A stretch of 64,000 nucleotides of DNA, taken from positions 2,666,001 to 2,730,000 of the forward strand of contig NC_064655.1 in assembly GCF_001723175.1 (NCBI RefSeq), read 5' to 3'. The notes beneath the pieces are model-generated. The model made no database searches. It was not told where the DNA came from and worked only from the letters and a program-made list of their open reading frames with translations. Source of the stretch: Penicillium oxalicum. Its lineage: Eukaryota > Ascomycota > Eurotiomycetes > Eurotiales > Aspergillaceae. The position numbers were made by a program, and so were the translations under genes. This document shows, piece by piece, positions 36,301-47,182 of this stretch (positions are counted from its first letter, which is position 1; every line of letters starts with the position of its first letter).

Positions 36301-39300
36301 GAGATTGTGCGTCACGGTGATGAATCATTGGAGCTGACGCTAGCCGTCAAGGAGAACTATGTCTCGGTCGATATGGCTGAGCAGCTTCTTTCCAATTATC
36401 AAAGGATTTTGACAGAGTTCGCGCAAAATCCTGACCACGAGCTCCCCTATATCAACGGATCTGCAGAGGACAGAAACGCGCAAAAGTTGGAGTCGGCTTC
36501 ATTGTTGAATCATGTGAATGGCACAAATACAAGTGCCGAATCCTCCTTTGAGTGGAGCGATCAGGCTACTACTATCAGAGAAATCATTGCTGCTCTCGCT
36601 GAAGTCGATGTGCAATCAATCGACGAGAACACATCTATCTTTGAAGTCGGTCTGGATAGCATCGATGCCATTAAACTATCCTCTCGCCTGGCAAAGTCTG
36701 GCATCAAACTTACTGTTAGTGTGATTATGCGATATCGAACTGTGAAAGGAATGGTCAGTCAACTTGATGAGGCAATCCCTGGACAGGAAGCAAAGTCTCT
36801 CTCCGTACTTCATCGGATGGAGGATACCTTGACCAAGTTTTTGCAAAGAGAGGGTCTCATGCCCAACACTGCATGCCGAGTGCTTCCTGCGACGCCAATT
36901 CAAGAAGCAATGATTGCCGAAATGACAGCGTCTGATTACCATCACTACTACAATCATGATATCCTGCAGATTGAATCCCATGTGGACATCATGCAATTGC
37001 AAAACGCATGGGCAACAGTGGTCAAGAGACATCCTATTCTCCGCACTTCTTTCGTTGAAGTCTGGGATCCGCAAATTTCGACCTCGTATGCTCAGGTCAT
37101 ACATGACGAAAGTGCTTTGGATTTCCGGGTCGTTCCATTAAATGGAGAACCTGTCGAATCCGTGGTTGAGTTGCAGCGCAAGAGAGCCACTACAGAACTT
37201 GCTGGACACCCTCTTCTGAGCTTGACTGTTGCCCTCGATGGAGATGCGCGATATCTTATTCTTTCCATTTCACACGCTTTATACGATGGCTGGTCAATCA
37301 ACCTGCTTCATGGGGATGTCCTCAGATCCTATACTGGAAAAGACTGCGCTCGTCCCTCTTCGGACGCTATTCTCGAGCAGATCCTAACGTCTTCTGGTGA
37401 TCGCGCCCTCAGATTCTGGAAAGCCACCCTATCTAATTGCGTGCCCGTTTCGTTCCCACGACAGAAATATTCCGAGGCCGGATCAGATGTGGTCCACCGT
37501 GCCGAGAGAGCGCTCTCTGTGCCTTTCTCCAAAGCTGAATTGTTCTGCAAACGCCACGGAATCACAATGCAAGCCCTTCTTGTCAGCTGCTGGGCCGTGG
37601 TTCTGTCCACCTATGTTGAAGCTCTTGATGTGGTCTTTGGCCTTGTCTTATCAGGCCGCAATGCGGCCGACACGGAGGAAATCATGTTCCCCACCATGAA
37701 CACAGTTGCTATGCGAGTCATACTTCATGGCTCTCGCATAGAGCTGATCAAATATGTTCAGGAGACTTTGCTGGAAATTTCCGAGTATCAGCATTTCCCC
37801 CTGCGACGGGCAAGACCGGACGCGCAGTCTCGGAATCTCTTTGATACATTGTTCATTTATCAGAAGCGGCCGTCTGTAGCTGAAGCTGATACTTTGCAAT
37901 TATATCAATCTACAGGCGGATCTTCCGGTGTCGAATATCCCGTTTGTGCCGAGGTTGAGGGTGACGGGGCCAACTTGATCGCCCGTGTTGCATGCCGTGG
38001 TGATGTGCTTGGAGATCAAGATACTGAAGTCCTGCTGGACCGCATGACTGACGCACTCCTTTTCATTATCGATGAGCCTGACAGTGCCACAATTCAATTC
38101 GCAGGCGATGCCATGAACGTCTTGGGGCTTCCAGTTCAGCAGAAACAATCTGAAAACGCGGCTGATTCCCCACAGCCTGGACAGCTGCCCTCGGGCCACA
38201 GAGAATGGACAACTACCGAATTAAAGATTCGCAGCGTGCTTTCCACCGTTTCCGGTGTGCCAGAGGACTCCATTGGCAAGGAAGCAAATATATTCGAGCT
38301 TGGCTTGGACAGTATCAGTGCTATCAAGGTTGTTGCGCTTTTGAAAAAGCAGTCCGTCAAATTGGTTGTTAGTGACATGCTCAAAGCTGGGACGATTGAG
38401 AAGATGGCAGCTACGGTGAATCAGAATCAAGCTACAATCTCTCAGAACGAGATAACAAAGGCATTGAATGAGTCCATCAATGAGGTTGATCTCAATTTGC
38501 TACTTGCTCAATACAGAATTGATCCACAGGAAGTCGGGACAGCAATGCAAGTCACGGCTGGTCAATCCTACTTCCTGTCCATGCATAGCCTGAATCCGGA
38601 TGTGTTCTACGCAAAGTTCTACTACCTGGCTTCGTCAAACTTCAACCTCGGTGCGCTCAACAGCGCATGGTCGAAACTCATCAGCGAAACACCGATACTT
38701 CGCACTGCGTTCCTTGCAACGGGTCTCTCACCGCTGCCATTTATCCAGATTGTTCTAAAGTCAGCACGCAATGTGCCCATCTGGCATGACAATCTCAGCC
38801 ATGCAATCAGCATCGAGCACAGTTGTGGCTCGCCTCCCGTTGCGCTTCATGTTAGCCAGACCTCGCGTGGAGTAGCTCTCATGTTACATATTCACCATGC
38901 CCTGTACGACGCTGTGAGCCTCCCGCTCATGGTTGACCGGCTGGCACAACTCTGCAGTGCAACTGGACCTACGGCACAGCGCGAACACGATTTGTCTCAT
39001 CTTATTGCGTTCCAGCATATTCATTCGCCCGTCAGTGACCGGCGCCAATTTTGGCAAAAGTATCTGGGCCAAGCCCAACCGTCAGACGCCGAAATCAATA
39101 CGGCGGCTGAGTTTGGCGCTATTCGGCACGATTACCAACCTGGTTTGGTGTCGGACATGTCCCGACTGGAAAGAGCCGCCAAGCGGCAAGGCCTCAGTAT
39201 CCAATCGATCTTCCTGGCTCTGTACGCGCGGGTTCATTGCCATGTACTGGTGGCGGATAGGGTCGATGAACCCTCCGCAGCCAAGCAACTAGTGGTTGGC

Positions 39301-40000
39301 TTGTACCTGGCTAATCGATCATTTGGCATGGACGGTCTCTCGGAGCTCATGGCCCCCACTGTGAACATTGTTCCCCTTCGTCTTGATGACAAAATGAGCA
39401 GTGATTCACAGACTCTCTTTGCTGTCGCTCGAAAGATTCAGGAGGACATCAATGAGATCAGCTCCGTGGAGCATGCTGGCGTATCATTGACAGAAATTGC
39501 CGAATGGACAGGAGTGCGGATCAGTACCTGCATCAATTTCCTGCGTTTGCCTGACTTCAACGACTCCAAGGTTGATGATGCAAGCGATGCCGTCATTTTC
39601 AGGTCCATCCCGGCCGAAGAACTCGACGCGATCTACTCATCTGGCTCTTCAGATTGCTCCGCCCAGTTCAATGGAGATAGAGTTGCGTCAGACTCGGGTC
39701 AAGCGACTGAGCCGAATGCGTCATTGGCGGCTTTGAAAGAGGTTTTCCTGGTAAGTTGGATCTATCTTGTACATCCGGTACACTCCGATCCTGGTCATGG
39801 CAAGCAGTGAATCACTAACGCGAACGCTCTCCTCCCATCAACAGCCTACGATTGATATTGAAGCAGCAATTCGCGACGATCGCCTGGACTTTGGAGTTTT
39901 TGCGCCAGATGCTCGGCTGGACCGTCATCGTGCCAGCAAGCTGATTGAGAGAATGAAGCATGAAATGACGTCGTTGATTAAAGCCTGCGAGGTTTCTTAG
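24313..40000 (+). CDS. sidC: Ferrichrome-type siderophore NRPS (SidC-like ferricrocin synthetase)
   Basis: Six exons, 24313-29238, 29300-31642, 31705-32898, 32964-34995, 35048-39750 and 39845-40000, join in frame to about 5,117 residues. Order by eye: residual C-like N-terminus; A1 (YTSGSTG near 363); T1 Ser758; C1 (HH 955-956); degenerate A2 (about 1290-1790); T2 Ser1836; C2 (HH 2045-2046); T3 Ser2399; C3 (His2596); A3 (YTSGTTG near 3060); T4 Ser3473; C4 (His3684); T5 Ser4036; C5 (His4241); T6 Ser4587; C6 (HH 4781-4782). Carrier sites read LGLDS or GLDS, as in siderophore synthetases. There is no thioesterase, epimerase or reductase; the last C domain probably releases the ring. Read against the GrsA pocket, A1 gives D-V-F-E-L-I-M-I-H-K and A3 gives D-V-L-D-I-G-G-I-G-K; A3 is the likely acyl-hydroxyornithine activator. 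Divergence from sidA supports the role. The exact product (ferricrocin, ferrichrome or other) is not decided. The ATG at 24313 is the first in frame after a stop. Confidence 0.93.
28180..29741 (+). other. Degenerate second adenylation domain of the NRPS
   Basis: Residues about 1290-1790 of the NRPS align in outline with an A domain (YEQLEAQSNSFAEHL near 1299; LLAVAKLGAGLVSLPW as the A2-like region). The core motifs are lost. The phosphate-binding YTSGSTG position reads CIDPSTKEYVTFSS. The YGPTE position reads GIFNSTTTSI. The A8 region has no GRxDxQVKxRG, and no catalytic PxGKxD lysine motif is seen. Only the A7-like LYRTQDLGRILPDGS survives near 1656. The frame is intact throughout, so the domain is kept as protein but should not make adenylates. 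Confidence 0.8.
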
Positions 40001-41744
40001 ATTTTGGAAGGGGAACTCCATACCTGGATCGTTTTCACTACTTTAGTGTCATTTGTTTTTTTTTGTTCCTGTTTCAAAAGCCTCGGTGATGTTCCTTTTT
40101 TTTTTGTCATTGTGATTTATTGAAAATAGTTTCATGCGCATCAAGTTATCTTATGCGCGATTTTGTCTTTCCCGACTCGGAATGAGATGCTGTGCGTCCC
40201 CTATCCTGTGCATCAGGGCGACCTTCTGTGGCAGTAGTACTTTTGACTTTTCGGATAGCTTCGATTCGGCTGGACATGTTCCCTGATTCATTGGATCGAT
40301 CAAGTATGATCAACACGGCAACCGATGATTTGGTGGTTGGACCGGCCCACGGAAGCTGCGGGACCTGCGCGAACCTCCAGTGAGAGAATCACAGTCTCTG
40401 GGTGGTCGGGTTGGCTGCCTACTGGTCGTCACTTGTGAACTGTCGGCTTGGAGAGGTCTCCACTGTATCCGCACCATTTGCTCTTCTTGATGGAGTGCGA
40501 CGGGGAAGCGATCCTGAAAAGTAGTGAACGCCTGGGGCATCTCTTTCCGTCGATGGTCCATCTCCTCCACAAGACATCAGCATGACGGAGATTTGAAGGT
40601 GGAATCGCGAGAGTCTAGCCCAGCCACCCGCCAGGCGAGATACTGGACCGTGTTGGCGGATGCAGACGGTCCGCACCGAATCTAGGGGCTGCTTCGACGT
40701 GAACTAGGGAGAGAGAGAAAGAGGCAGAGTGGGTGTGCAACGCCCCCTCCATCATCCCTCGCTCACGCATCTGTTTTTTTTTCTTCTCTCTTTTTCCCCG
40801 GCCATTATCAAATGGTCATGAGTCTAGGGCCTGAGCGGCCTGCTGCTCGAATGAGTGGGGGGGGCTATGATTCTCTCTTGAAATGAGTGGTTCGGCAAGA
40901 CACTCTTCCAGGTACGATTCATGATCGGAGTTCTGGTCATTGGCTACATTAGCGCTTCTCGTTGGGCTCGGATTGCAACCATAGCATGCATAGCCTGTAC
41001 TCTCTTCACGGGTTGCGTAGATGCGAACCGAGCAGGGACCCATCCCTCTGATAGATCATATGGGGGATCGTGGGGTGGAGCACTTTCCGGGTGCCTCTGA
41101 GCTTCCACAGGAATGGGGCTGAATCAAAAAGGCCCATGGGGGGCTCATGGACACAGTTGACAAGAGGCAGGCATGTAGGCAAGCAGTTCCCCCTCCATCT
41201 TTGAGAGCTAAAGCAAGGAGGCCACGCGTTGAGGGTTTGGTAATCAAGCTCAAGGAATGTGGACGAGAGGGGGCATAAGCATGGTCCCTATAGTGGCAAG
41301 GAAAGAAAGGAAAGGAGTCAATCAACAGTGTGTCATACGACGGTACCGTTTGAGGAGGCAGAGGAGGAGGATATGCATGACTCCATGCATTCTTTCGTGC
41401 CGCACCCCCGGGTCATGACTTTGACAGCTTGTGTGGCGTGGGAATCTTTTCCCGAGCAACTTCTTTCAAAGGGAAATCACATATTCTTGGGAGGTTTTAA
41501 CATCAAATCTCGTCTTCAAGTGCGTCGACTGTCTTGGTCATCCGGTGACCTCATGTGACTCTGGTGTCTGATCATCCAGCACCGTGCAAGCTTCTTTTAC
41601 GAAATGGGCTCCCCCAACACAGTCTTTGCTGGGGGGAGGGTAGAAGAGTATATTCATCATTAACACTGTAGACGTCTGGTTGTCCACACACTCAGTTCAG
41701 GCATGGCTCCAAGTCCATTGGAAGGTCGATGAGATCTACTGACA

Positions 41745-41760
41745 GGGCGCGAGCGCGCCC
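41745..41760. repeat. GC-rich 16-nt palindrome
   Basis: GGGCGCG, AG, CGCGCCC: 7-bp arms are perfectly complementary around a 2-base centre. Isolated in intergenic DNA; could be a dimeric transcription-factor site or chance. Confidence 0.6.
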
Positions 41761-43363
41761 CTGCGGCAACGGCAATCATCTACGCGTGTGCACTTTGACA
41801 GTACCCCCAAGTACAGGCAGTACAACATATGTACATAGTTTTGATCCAGGGACTGTCTGAGGTGGGAGTTGAATGGTATGACGAGGAACCAGGCTTTGCC
41901 CAAGTAACCCTATTGTCCCGGTTGAGTTGTAAGATATGGCGGTACAATGTATTGTATTGGCCATGTGACCACACTCCAACAGTGTCGATCAGAGATCATC
42001 TTCACGTCGGACCCGGGGCTGAAACTACTGTGCCTGGGTGGGTCAGGCACGCTGCGAAGGTACATCTGTACTTCGCGCGTATGCAATCATCCATACTACT
42101 AATCAATACCAAGCGGTGATGACGACCCGGCGCTTATTGAACTTTCGAGGAGAAATATTGGACGAGAAACAATGACGACGGCCGATGATCGATGAATCAT
42201 GAATTGTGGATGAGTTCATCCACAGGTTGAAGTCAGCTATGATCGGAAGGTCAGATCCACTGATAACCGACGATGCACCCGCATGACGATTGGCCTCGAT
42301 CATTCAAATCCATCATGCCGATGCAACGGAAGTGTGGGATATTCGTACATAGTACAGTACATGGTACTATTGTATTATCCTGATCGGATCAATCGCCCAC
42401 TGCTTTGCCGAGACCGACAGTGCGACTTAGGGAGCGTACAGGTACTTGCGACGGAGCTCGTCGTTACAAAAAAAAGTACCCGCCCGACTCAGGACTGCAA
42501 TGTGAACCGGAGTCTATTACATAATCGGTATTTGTTTATGTCACGACGCGTGAGTTCCCCGCCGCTAAGCCTAAAACGGCAACGAGGATCAACAAACGCG
42601 ACGTGCGCGTTGATCCCGATTCCCGCCTCCCAAAGCCTAACCTCCGATTTAATTCTCTCTGTAATCTTGTTCCTGGGACTCTTGACCCATACATTTGCGA
42701 TCGATTCTGTCATCGCCCGCGTCCACCTCGGTATCTTGTTGGTGGCCGTTTTCTCTGCGCTGCCTCTGCGACTTCATCATTGAAACAAGGCCCCGCCTGG
42801 AGATCTTCGGGCGTCGCTATCTGGAAGTTATCGTATCCAATTCACGTTCCAGCCCCTCCTGCCCAACTGGCGCGTAGTCTGCACCCAACTCACGTCCGCG
42901 CTTTTGTCGCAAGTGGGGATCTCATCCCTTGCACGCAGGGACTTTCCTAAAGGATTCTTGGAATACTGGAACAAGCATCGAAACTCCTCCGGCATTGGCT
43001 CTGCCTTGTTCCTCCATCGTCCCTGAAGGGAAAGAAAAGGAAAGGGCGCTCTTATTGAACATCTAGACGGCCCTCCCACCAACCCCCCCATCATCTCCCC
43101 TCATCTCCTCTCAATTTATCCGGTATTGACTGGCTTCGCCACTGCCTTCGTTGGAGTGTCCACCCTGAAACATTCCTGCCCGTCCTTTTTTCGAAGCCCT
43201 TTGGGCCTGACGCAAGACAGGCACCGCCCACACAACGAACACCCACGCCACGGTCAGTCCGATCTTCTCAGTACGCGTGCGTCCTTTTTTTTCGGTCCGT
43301 GAAAGTCCCCCGTGATCAATTGGAGGACTTAGCGCACTGCCAAAGCTCCCCTCTCAACTCGCG

Positions 43364-43375
43364 ATGAGTGGGTGA
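43364..43375 (+). promoter_or_regulatory. Possible minimal uORF in the Wee1 leader
   Basis: ATG AGT GGG TGA about 520 bases upstream of the kinase start. If it lies in the transcript it would be a three-codon upstream frame; the overlapping GTGAGT could instead begin a leader intron. Transcript extent is unknown. Confidence 0.3.
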
Positions 43376-43891
43376 GTCGCGACTGCCTTGTGCTCTTTCT
43401 TTTTTTTTGTCCCTTGCCACCTGTTTCGCGGCTGCGCCTTCCCAGCATTCCACGACACTGTTCGCTGCGTGCCGACCTGACAATCCTCGGCACTCGCTCT
43501 AGAGGCCCGGTGATTCACTTGGAGCTTGGATTCTCGATCATTTCACATACACTCTTTTCTCTCGCTCCCTCACCCGGGGTGTGGACGACTCTGTGGTCCA
43601 CGTCCGTTGTCACATCACGTTACTTGACCCACCCCCGCGCCTCGAAAGTCGCGTCAAAGGAAACACTTCGCGTGGCGAAGAACATAGGTAGAATCCCATC
43701 ACCATCAACCGTTCATCAACACGCACTCACAACGATCGAAGAAGGGGAACAAAAAGCGTCCCATATTGATTCCTCGCAAGTTGTCGAGTAAGAGACGGAA
43801 ACTAGAAGTGAGAGGAGTTGAGGAGTTCTCGTCGCAAATAACATCCCAATTCGGTCTTGCTACCTTGCAAGACCAGCAAACATTCCCCAAC

Positions 43892-46800
43892 ATGGTCGCA
43901 ACTTTCTCCCCCCATCGAGACACTGGAGGCACACTTCATCTCTCGTCTCACTCGCCTCTTCACCACGTCGACGCCAGCTCCGCCATCAGACAGCTTCGAC
44001 GATCTCTATCGCGCTCGCCTTCCAAGAGCTCAAACTTTTTCCTCAACACTCGCAGCCACTCTCCAACAAAGTCCACTGCCTACATCTCGTCACCTCTGTC
44101 ACCCTCCCGCCGATCTTCTCACAACAATTTTGTTCTCTTCCCCTCCACGGGACAGCAACCGTCGCCACTAGCGGCACCTCATCCATCCAGCAACAAGATC
44201 ACAAGGCCGGTCATCCGACGGAGGACATCTCCTCGCAGTCCCGCCAAGACTGTTCTTGCCGTCTCCGCGGACAGCGGCAACTCGACCTTCATTCAGCCCC
44301 CGTCAACTGCGTCGGGCGATGAGAATGCTTTGACTTTGGAAGATCTGGCAGACTCCAGCGAGAGCGCGTCGTGCGCGACCCCTTCCTTCAGCACAACACC
44401 GACTGCCCCCATCCCCGAGCCGCTTTCATTTGCGCAATCTGCTCTGGCACCTCGTCCGACGCTGTCACGCATCGAGAAGCGACGGAGCGGCACGTTCGGC
44501 TCTTTCGCGACGGTGAGTCCCTTGAAGCGAAGTGACGGCCTCATGAATCTCGAACAAGCATCTCGCGGAAGTCCGTCAACCAAGCGTCGCAGCGTCCATG
44601 CATCAGCAATGTCGGCGGACTTCAGCATCTTCGACCAGCAAAGTGAAACGGCGCCATCCAGTCCATCAGGCTATGGTGATGAGGCCAAATCATACTTCCC
44701 AACTCCAACACAGCCTCTGAACCCTTTCGCAACCATCCCCAAGCGCTCTTCATCTCTTCGTCGATCCACTCTCCAGCAGCGCCAAGTGGAGCGGCCTCTC
44801 TTTGGCCGGCCCAGAGCTGGGGGGGACGGCGAGAGCTCCATCGTGACGCCTTTGGCTGTTCGCCCTCGACTTTGCTTTGACAGCGATCTGTTCCAACCCG
44901 AACAAGAACCTTCTTCCAACCTCTTCTCGTCTCGCCCCGCTCCTGCCAGTCCTCTCTTTTCTCCTTACGCTTCGCAATCAACCACCGGTTTGAGCGGCGC
45001 TACGTCCACGTTTGGGGTAACGCAGCCGCCGCGGCCTGCGGCTCACCCACTTTCGCGGACAATCACCCAATCTTCTTCCGGGTCGAGTGTCGAAGATTCG
45101 CCCACCCACGAGCCCGTGCACAAGCCGGAACGTCCGCCGCGCACTAACATGAACTTCTCTAAATCTCTGCCAGCGGGTGCCACGAGGCCTGCGATTGTGC
45201 GACGAGTGACGCGCGAGGAGTCGACCACGTCGAGCGACTCATTCGCCACGCCTGAGAATTACAAGTTGGTGAAACCTCTACCAGCTGCGTTCATGTCGAC
45301 CGGTCTCATTTCGAAAAAGAACCGGAATGCGGACGAGGTTCACGGTGGTGGCTTCAACAAGGCCATGCCAGATACTCCGTGCAAGCGACCTGTCAATCTG
45401 TTTACAGCGAGCACAAATTCGCCTCTGCCCGAAGGTCTCTTTGGCAAATCTCAATTTGGCCGAAGGTCCGAAGCGGCGCCGGCATCTCCATTTCACCCCA
45501 CTGCGTCATCGTCTCGTCCAAAGGCTGGTCCCTTTGCGCGTGGCAAGGGCATCTTTGGCAACAACTTCACGCGCCCCGAGGTCTCGCGTCGCGGGAGCTT
45601 TGTCAGCGTTGACGGCGATGACATTATCCAGGCTCAATCTCCCTCTTCCCGTCTGGACAGTCAACAACCCATGACGGACTCTGACCTTCCTCCCACTCCT
45701 ACAAAGCAAGCTTTCCTTCCCTCTCGCACATATCCCCCCACCACCTCCCAGATTGCCTCTCTCGAGCGTCTCTCAGAATCACGAGGAAGCGCCACGTCTA
45801 CGCCCCTGCACGATCGATTTTTGCAAGCCTCTACGACACCTCGAACTCCCCGCGACCAGGTCTTTCCCCCGGACCCCAGCGGTCTCTCGATCTCTGCCCC
45901 GAATGATCAGCAACTCCTTCAGCCCGATTTCAGTAGCAGTCTGAATCTGCCCGCGACTCCGACCGGTCCTCGTGAGTCCTTGTTGTCAAGCAAACGTCCC
46001 AGTCTTCAGCTCAGTGGCTACCAAGCCCCTGATGTCGACCCCAGCTTGACTTCGCGCGTCGCCAAGGTTGAGCTTGTCGGGACTGGAGAGTTTTCCCAAG
46101 TCTTCCGGGTCGCTCAGCCGCATAATGGCTCCTTCTCCTCCGTCTTCTCCCTCCAAGTCGATGACACTCATTCACCCAATGATGTGAACCATCGGGTGTG
46201 GGCTGTGAAGAAGAGCAAGCAACCGTATTCGGGTTTGAAGGACCGCGAGCGTCGCATTCGTGAAGTGGACATTCTGAAAGCCTTGGTCAACTCGGATCAT
46301 GTTGTCAATTTCTTCGACAGCTGGGAGGAAAAGAATCATCTTTACATTCAGACCGAGTTTTGCGAGGAGGGTAGCCTGGATGTTTTCCTGGCTCAGGCTG
46401 GTCTCAAGGCTCGCCTCGATGATTTCCGCATCTGGAAAATTCTCCTTGAGCTTTCCCTGGGTTTGAAGCACATCCACGACATGGGCTTCATTCACCTTGA
46501 TTTGAAGCCGGCCAACGTCTTGGTTACTTTTGAGGGTGTTTTGAAGATTGGTGACTTTGGCATGGCTACTCGCTGGCCTGCTGAGACGGGCATTGAGGCT
46601 GAGGGTGACCGCGAATACATCGGTCCGGAAATCTTGATGGGTCGCTATGATAAGCCTGCCGATATCTTCTCTCTTGGCCTCATCATGTTTGAGATTGCGG
46701 GGAATGTGGAACTTCCTGATAACGGAGTTTCTTGGCAGAAGCTCCGCAACGGCGATATGAGCGATGTTCCCAGTCTGACATGGAGCTCCGAAACAAGCAT

Positions 46801-47182
46801 CTTCCGCGACGCTACTGGAAACCCTATCACTGAGGAGCCTTCCTTTGATGATCTGTGTGCGTCAGACCTCGATGACTGTGGCGGTGACTTCATCACCCAC
46901 CGCAAATCCTCCCACGCCCCTTTCCGAGCTGCTCGGGACGGCGAACTTGTTCATCCCCCAGTGTATATGTTGGATGCCCGGCATGAACAGGCACTGGACA
47001 AGATTGTTCGCTGGATGATCTCCCCCGCCCCCGAAGACCGCCCTACGGCTGATCAGATCCTCAAGACTGATGGTGTGCAATTCGTGAATCGCCGTCGCCG
47101 CGCCGGTGCAACCGTCTTTGAAGGGAACTGGGGCCCTGCTGATGACATTTTGGCCGAAGATGCCGAAATGATCGATGTGTAA
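43892..47182 (+). CDS. ankA: Wee1-family mitosis-inhibitor protein kinase (AnkA type)
   Basis: Intronless frame of 1,096 residues. The frame is open 42 codons upstream, but only from a TTG; MVATFSPHRDTGGTLHL at 43892 matches the known style of fungal Wee1 N-termini. Residues 1-700 are Ser/Pro/Thr-rich and disordered, with many SP/TP sites, as expected for a Cdk- and checkpoint-regulated tail. The kinase domain begins near 725: glycine loop GTGEFSQVF from 730, Lys773 in WAVKK, catalytic HLDLKPAN with Asp870, DFG at 888-890, and EGDREYIGPEIL in the activation segment, which is a Wee1 hallmark. It would phosphorylate the inhibitory tyrosine of Cdk1 and delay mitosis. It has no link to the siderophore genes. 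All catalytic residues are present. Confidence 0.93.
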   Translation: MVATFSPHRDTGGTLHLSSHSPLHHVDASSAIRQLRRSLSRSPSKSSNFFLNTRSHSPTKSTAYISSPLSPSRRSSHNNFVLFPSTGQQPSPLAAPHPSSNKITRPVIRRRTSPRSPAKTVLAVSADSGNSTFIQPPSTASGDENALTLEDLADSSESASCATPSFSTTPTAPIPEPLSFAQSALAPRPTLSRIEKRRSGTFGSFATVSPLKRSDGLMNLEQASRGSPSTKRRSVHASAMSADFSIFDQQSETAPSSPSGYGDEAKSYFPTPTQPLNPFATIPKRSSSLRRSTLQQRQVERPLFGRPRAGGDGESSIVTPLAVRPRLCFDSDLFQPEQEPSSNLFSSRPAPASPLFSPYASQSTTGLSGATSTFGVTQPPRPAAHPLSRTITQSSSGSSVEDSPTHEPVHKPERPPRTNMNFSKSLPAGATRPAIVRRVTREESTTSSDSFATPENYKLVKPLPAAFMSTGLISKKNRNADEVHGGGFNKAMPDTPCKRPVNLFTASTNSPLPEGLFGKSQFGRRSEAAPASPFHPTASSSRPKAGPFARGKGIFGNNFTRPEVSRRGSFVSVDGDDIIQAQSPSSRLDSQQPMTDSDLPPTPTKQAFLPSRTYPPTTSQIASLERLSESRGSATSTPLHDRFLQASTTPRTPRDQVFPPDPSGLSISAPNDQQLLQPDFSSSLNLPATPTGPRESLLSSKRPSLQLSGYQAPDVDPSLTSRVAKVELVGTGEFSQVFRVAQPHNGSFSSVFSLQVDDTHSPNDVNHRVWAVKKSKQPYSGLKDRERRIREVDILKALVNSDHVVNFFDSWEEKNHLYIQTEFCEEGSLDVFLAQAGLKARLDDFRIWKILLELSLGLKHIHDMGFIHLDLKPANVLVTFEGVLKIGDFGMATRWPAETGIEAEGDREYIGPEILMGRYDKPADIFSLGLIMFEIAGNVELPDNGVSWQKLRNGDMSDVPSLTWSSETSIFRDATGNPITEEPSFDDLCASDLDDCGGDFITHRKSSHAPFRAARDGELVHPPVYMLDARHEQALDKIVRWMISPAPEDRPTADQILKTDGVQFVNRRRRAGATVFEGNWGPADDILAEDAEMIDV

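Larger units (their letters stand above)
40001..43891. other. Intergenic region and long leader of the Wee1-like gene
   Basis: About 3.9 kb with no convincing gene. The first 150 bases, with T-runs, are the NRPS 3' flank. A 16-nt palindrome GGGCGCGAGCGCGCCC lies at 41745-41760. From about 42540 the strand becomes C/T-rich, consistent with a long promoter and leader for the kinase gene. A minimal upstream reading frame (ATG AGT GGG TGA) sits at 43364-43375; its GTGAGT could also be a 5'-leader intron donor. Confidence 0.5.

Noticed and set aside
42283..42783. 166-codon open frame with one hydrophobic stretch
   Set aside because: The hydrophobic part comes from T/C-rich leader DNA; no start context or conserved motif.
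43766..43891. In-frame N-terminal extension of the Wee1 kinase
   Set aside because: It opens only on TTG, and MVATFSPHRD at 43892 fits known fungal Wee1 starts.
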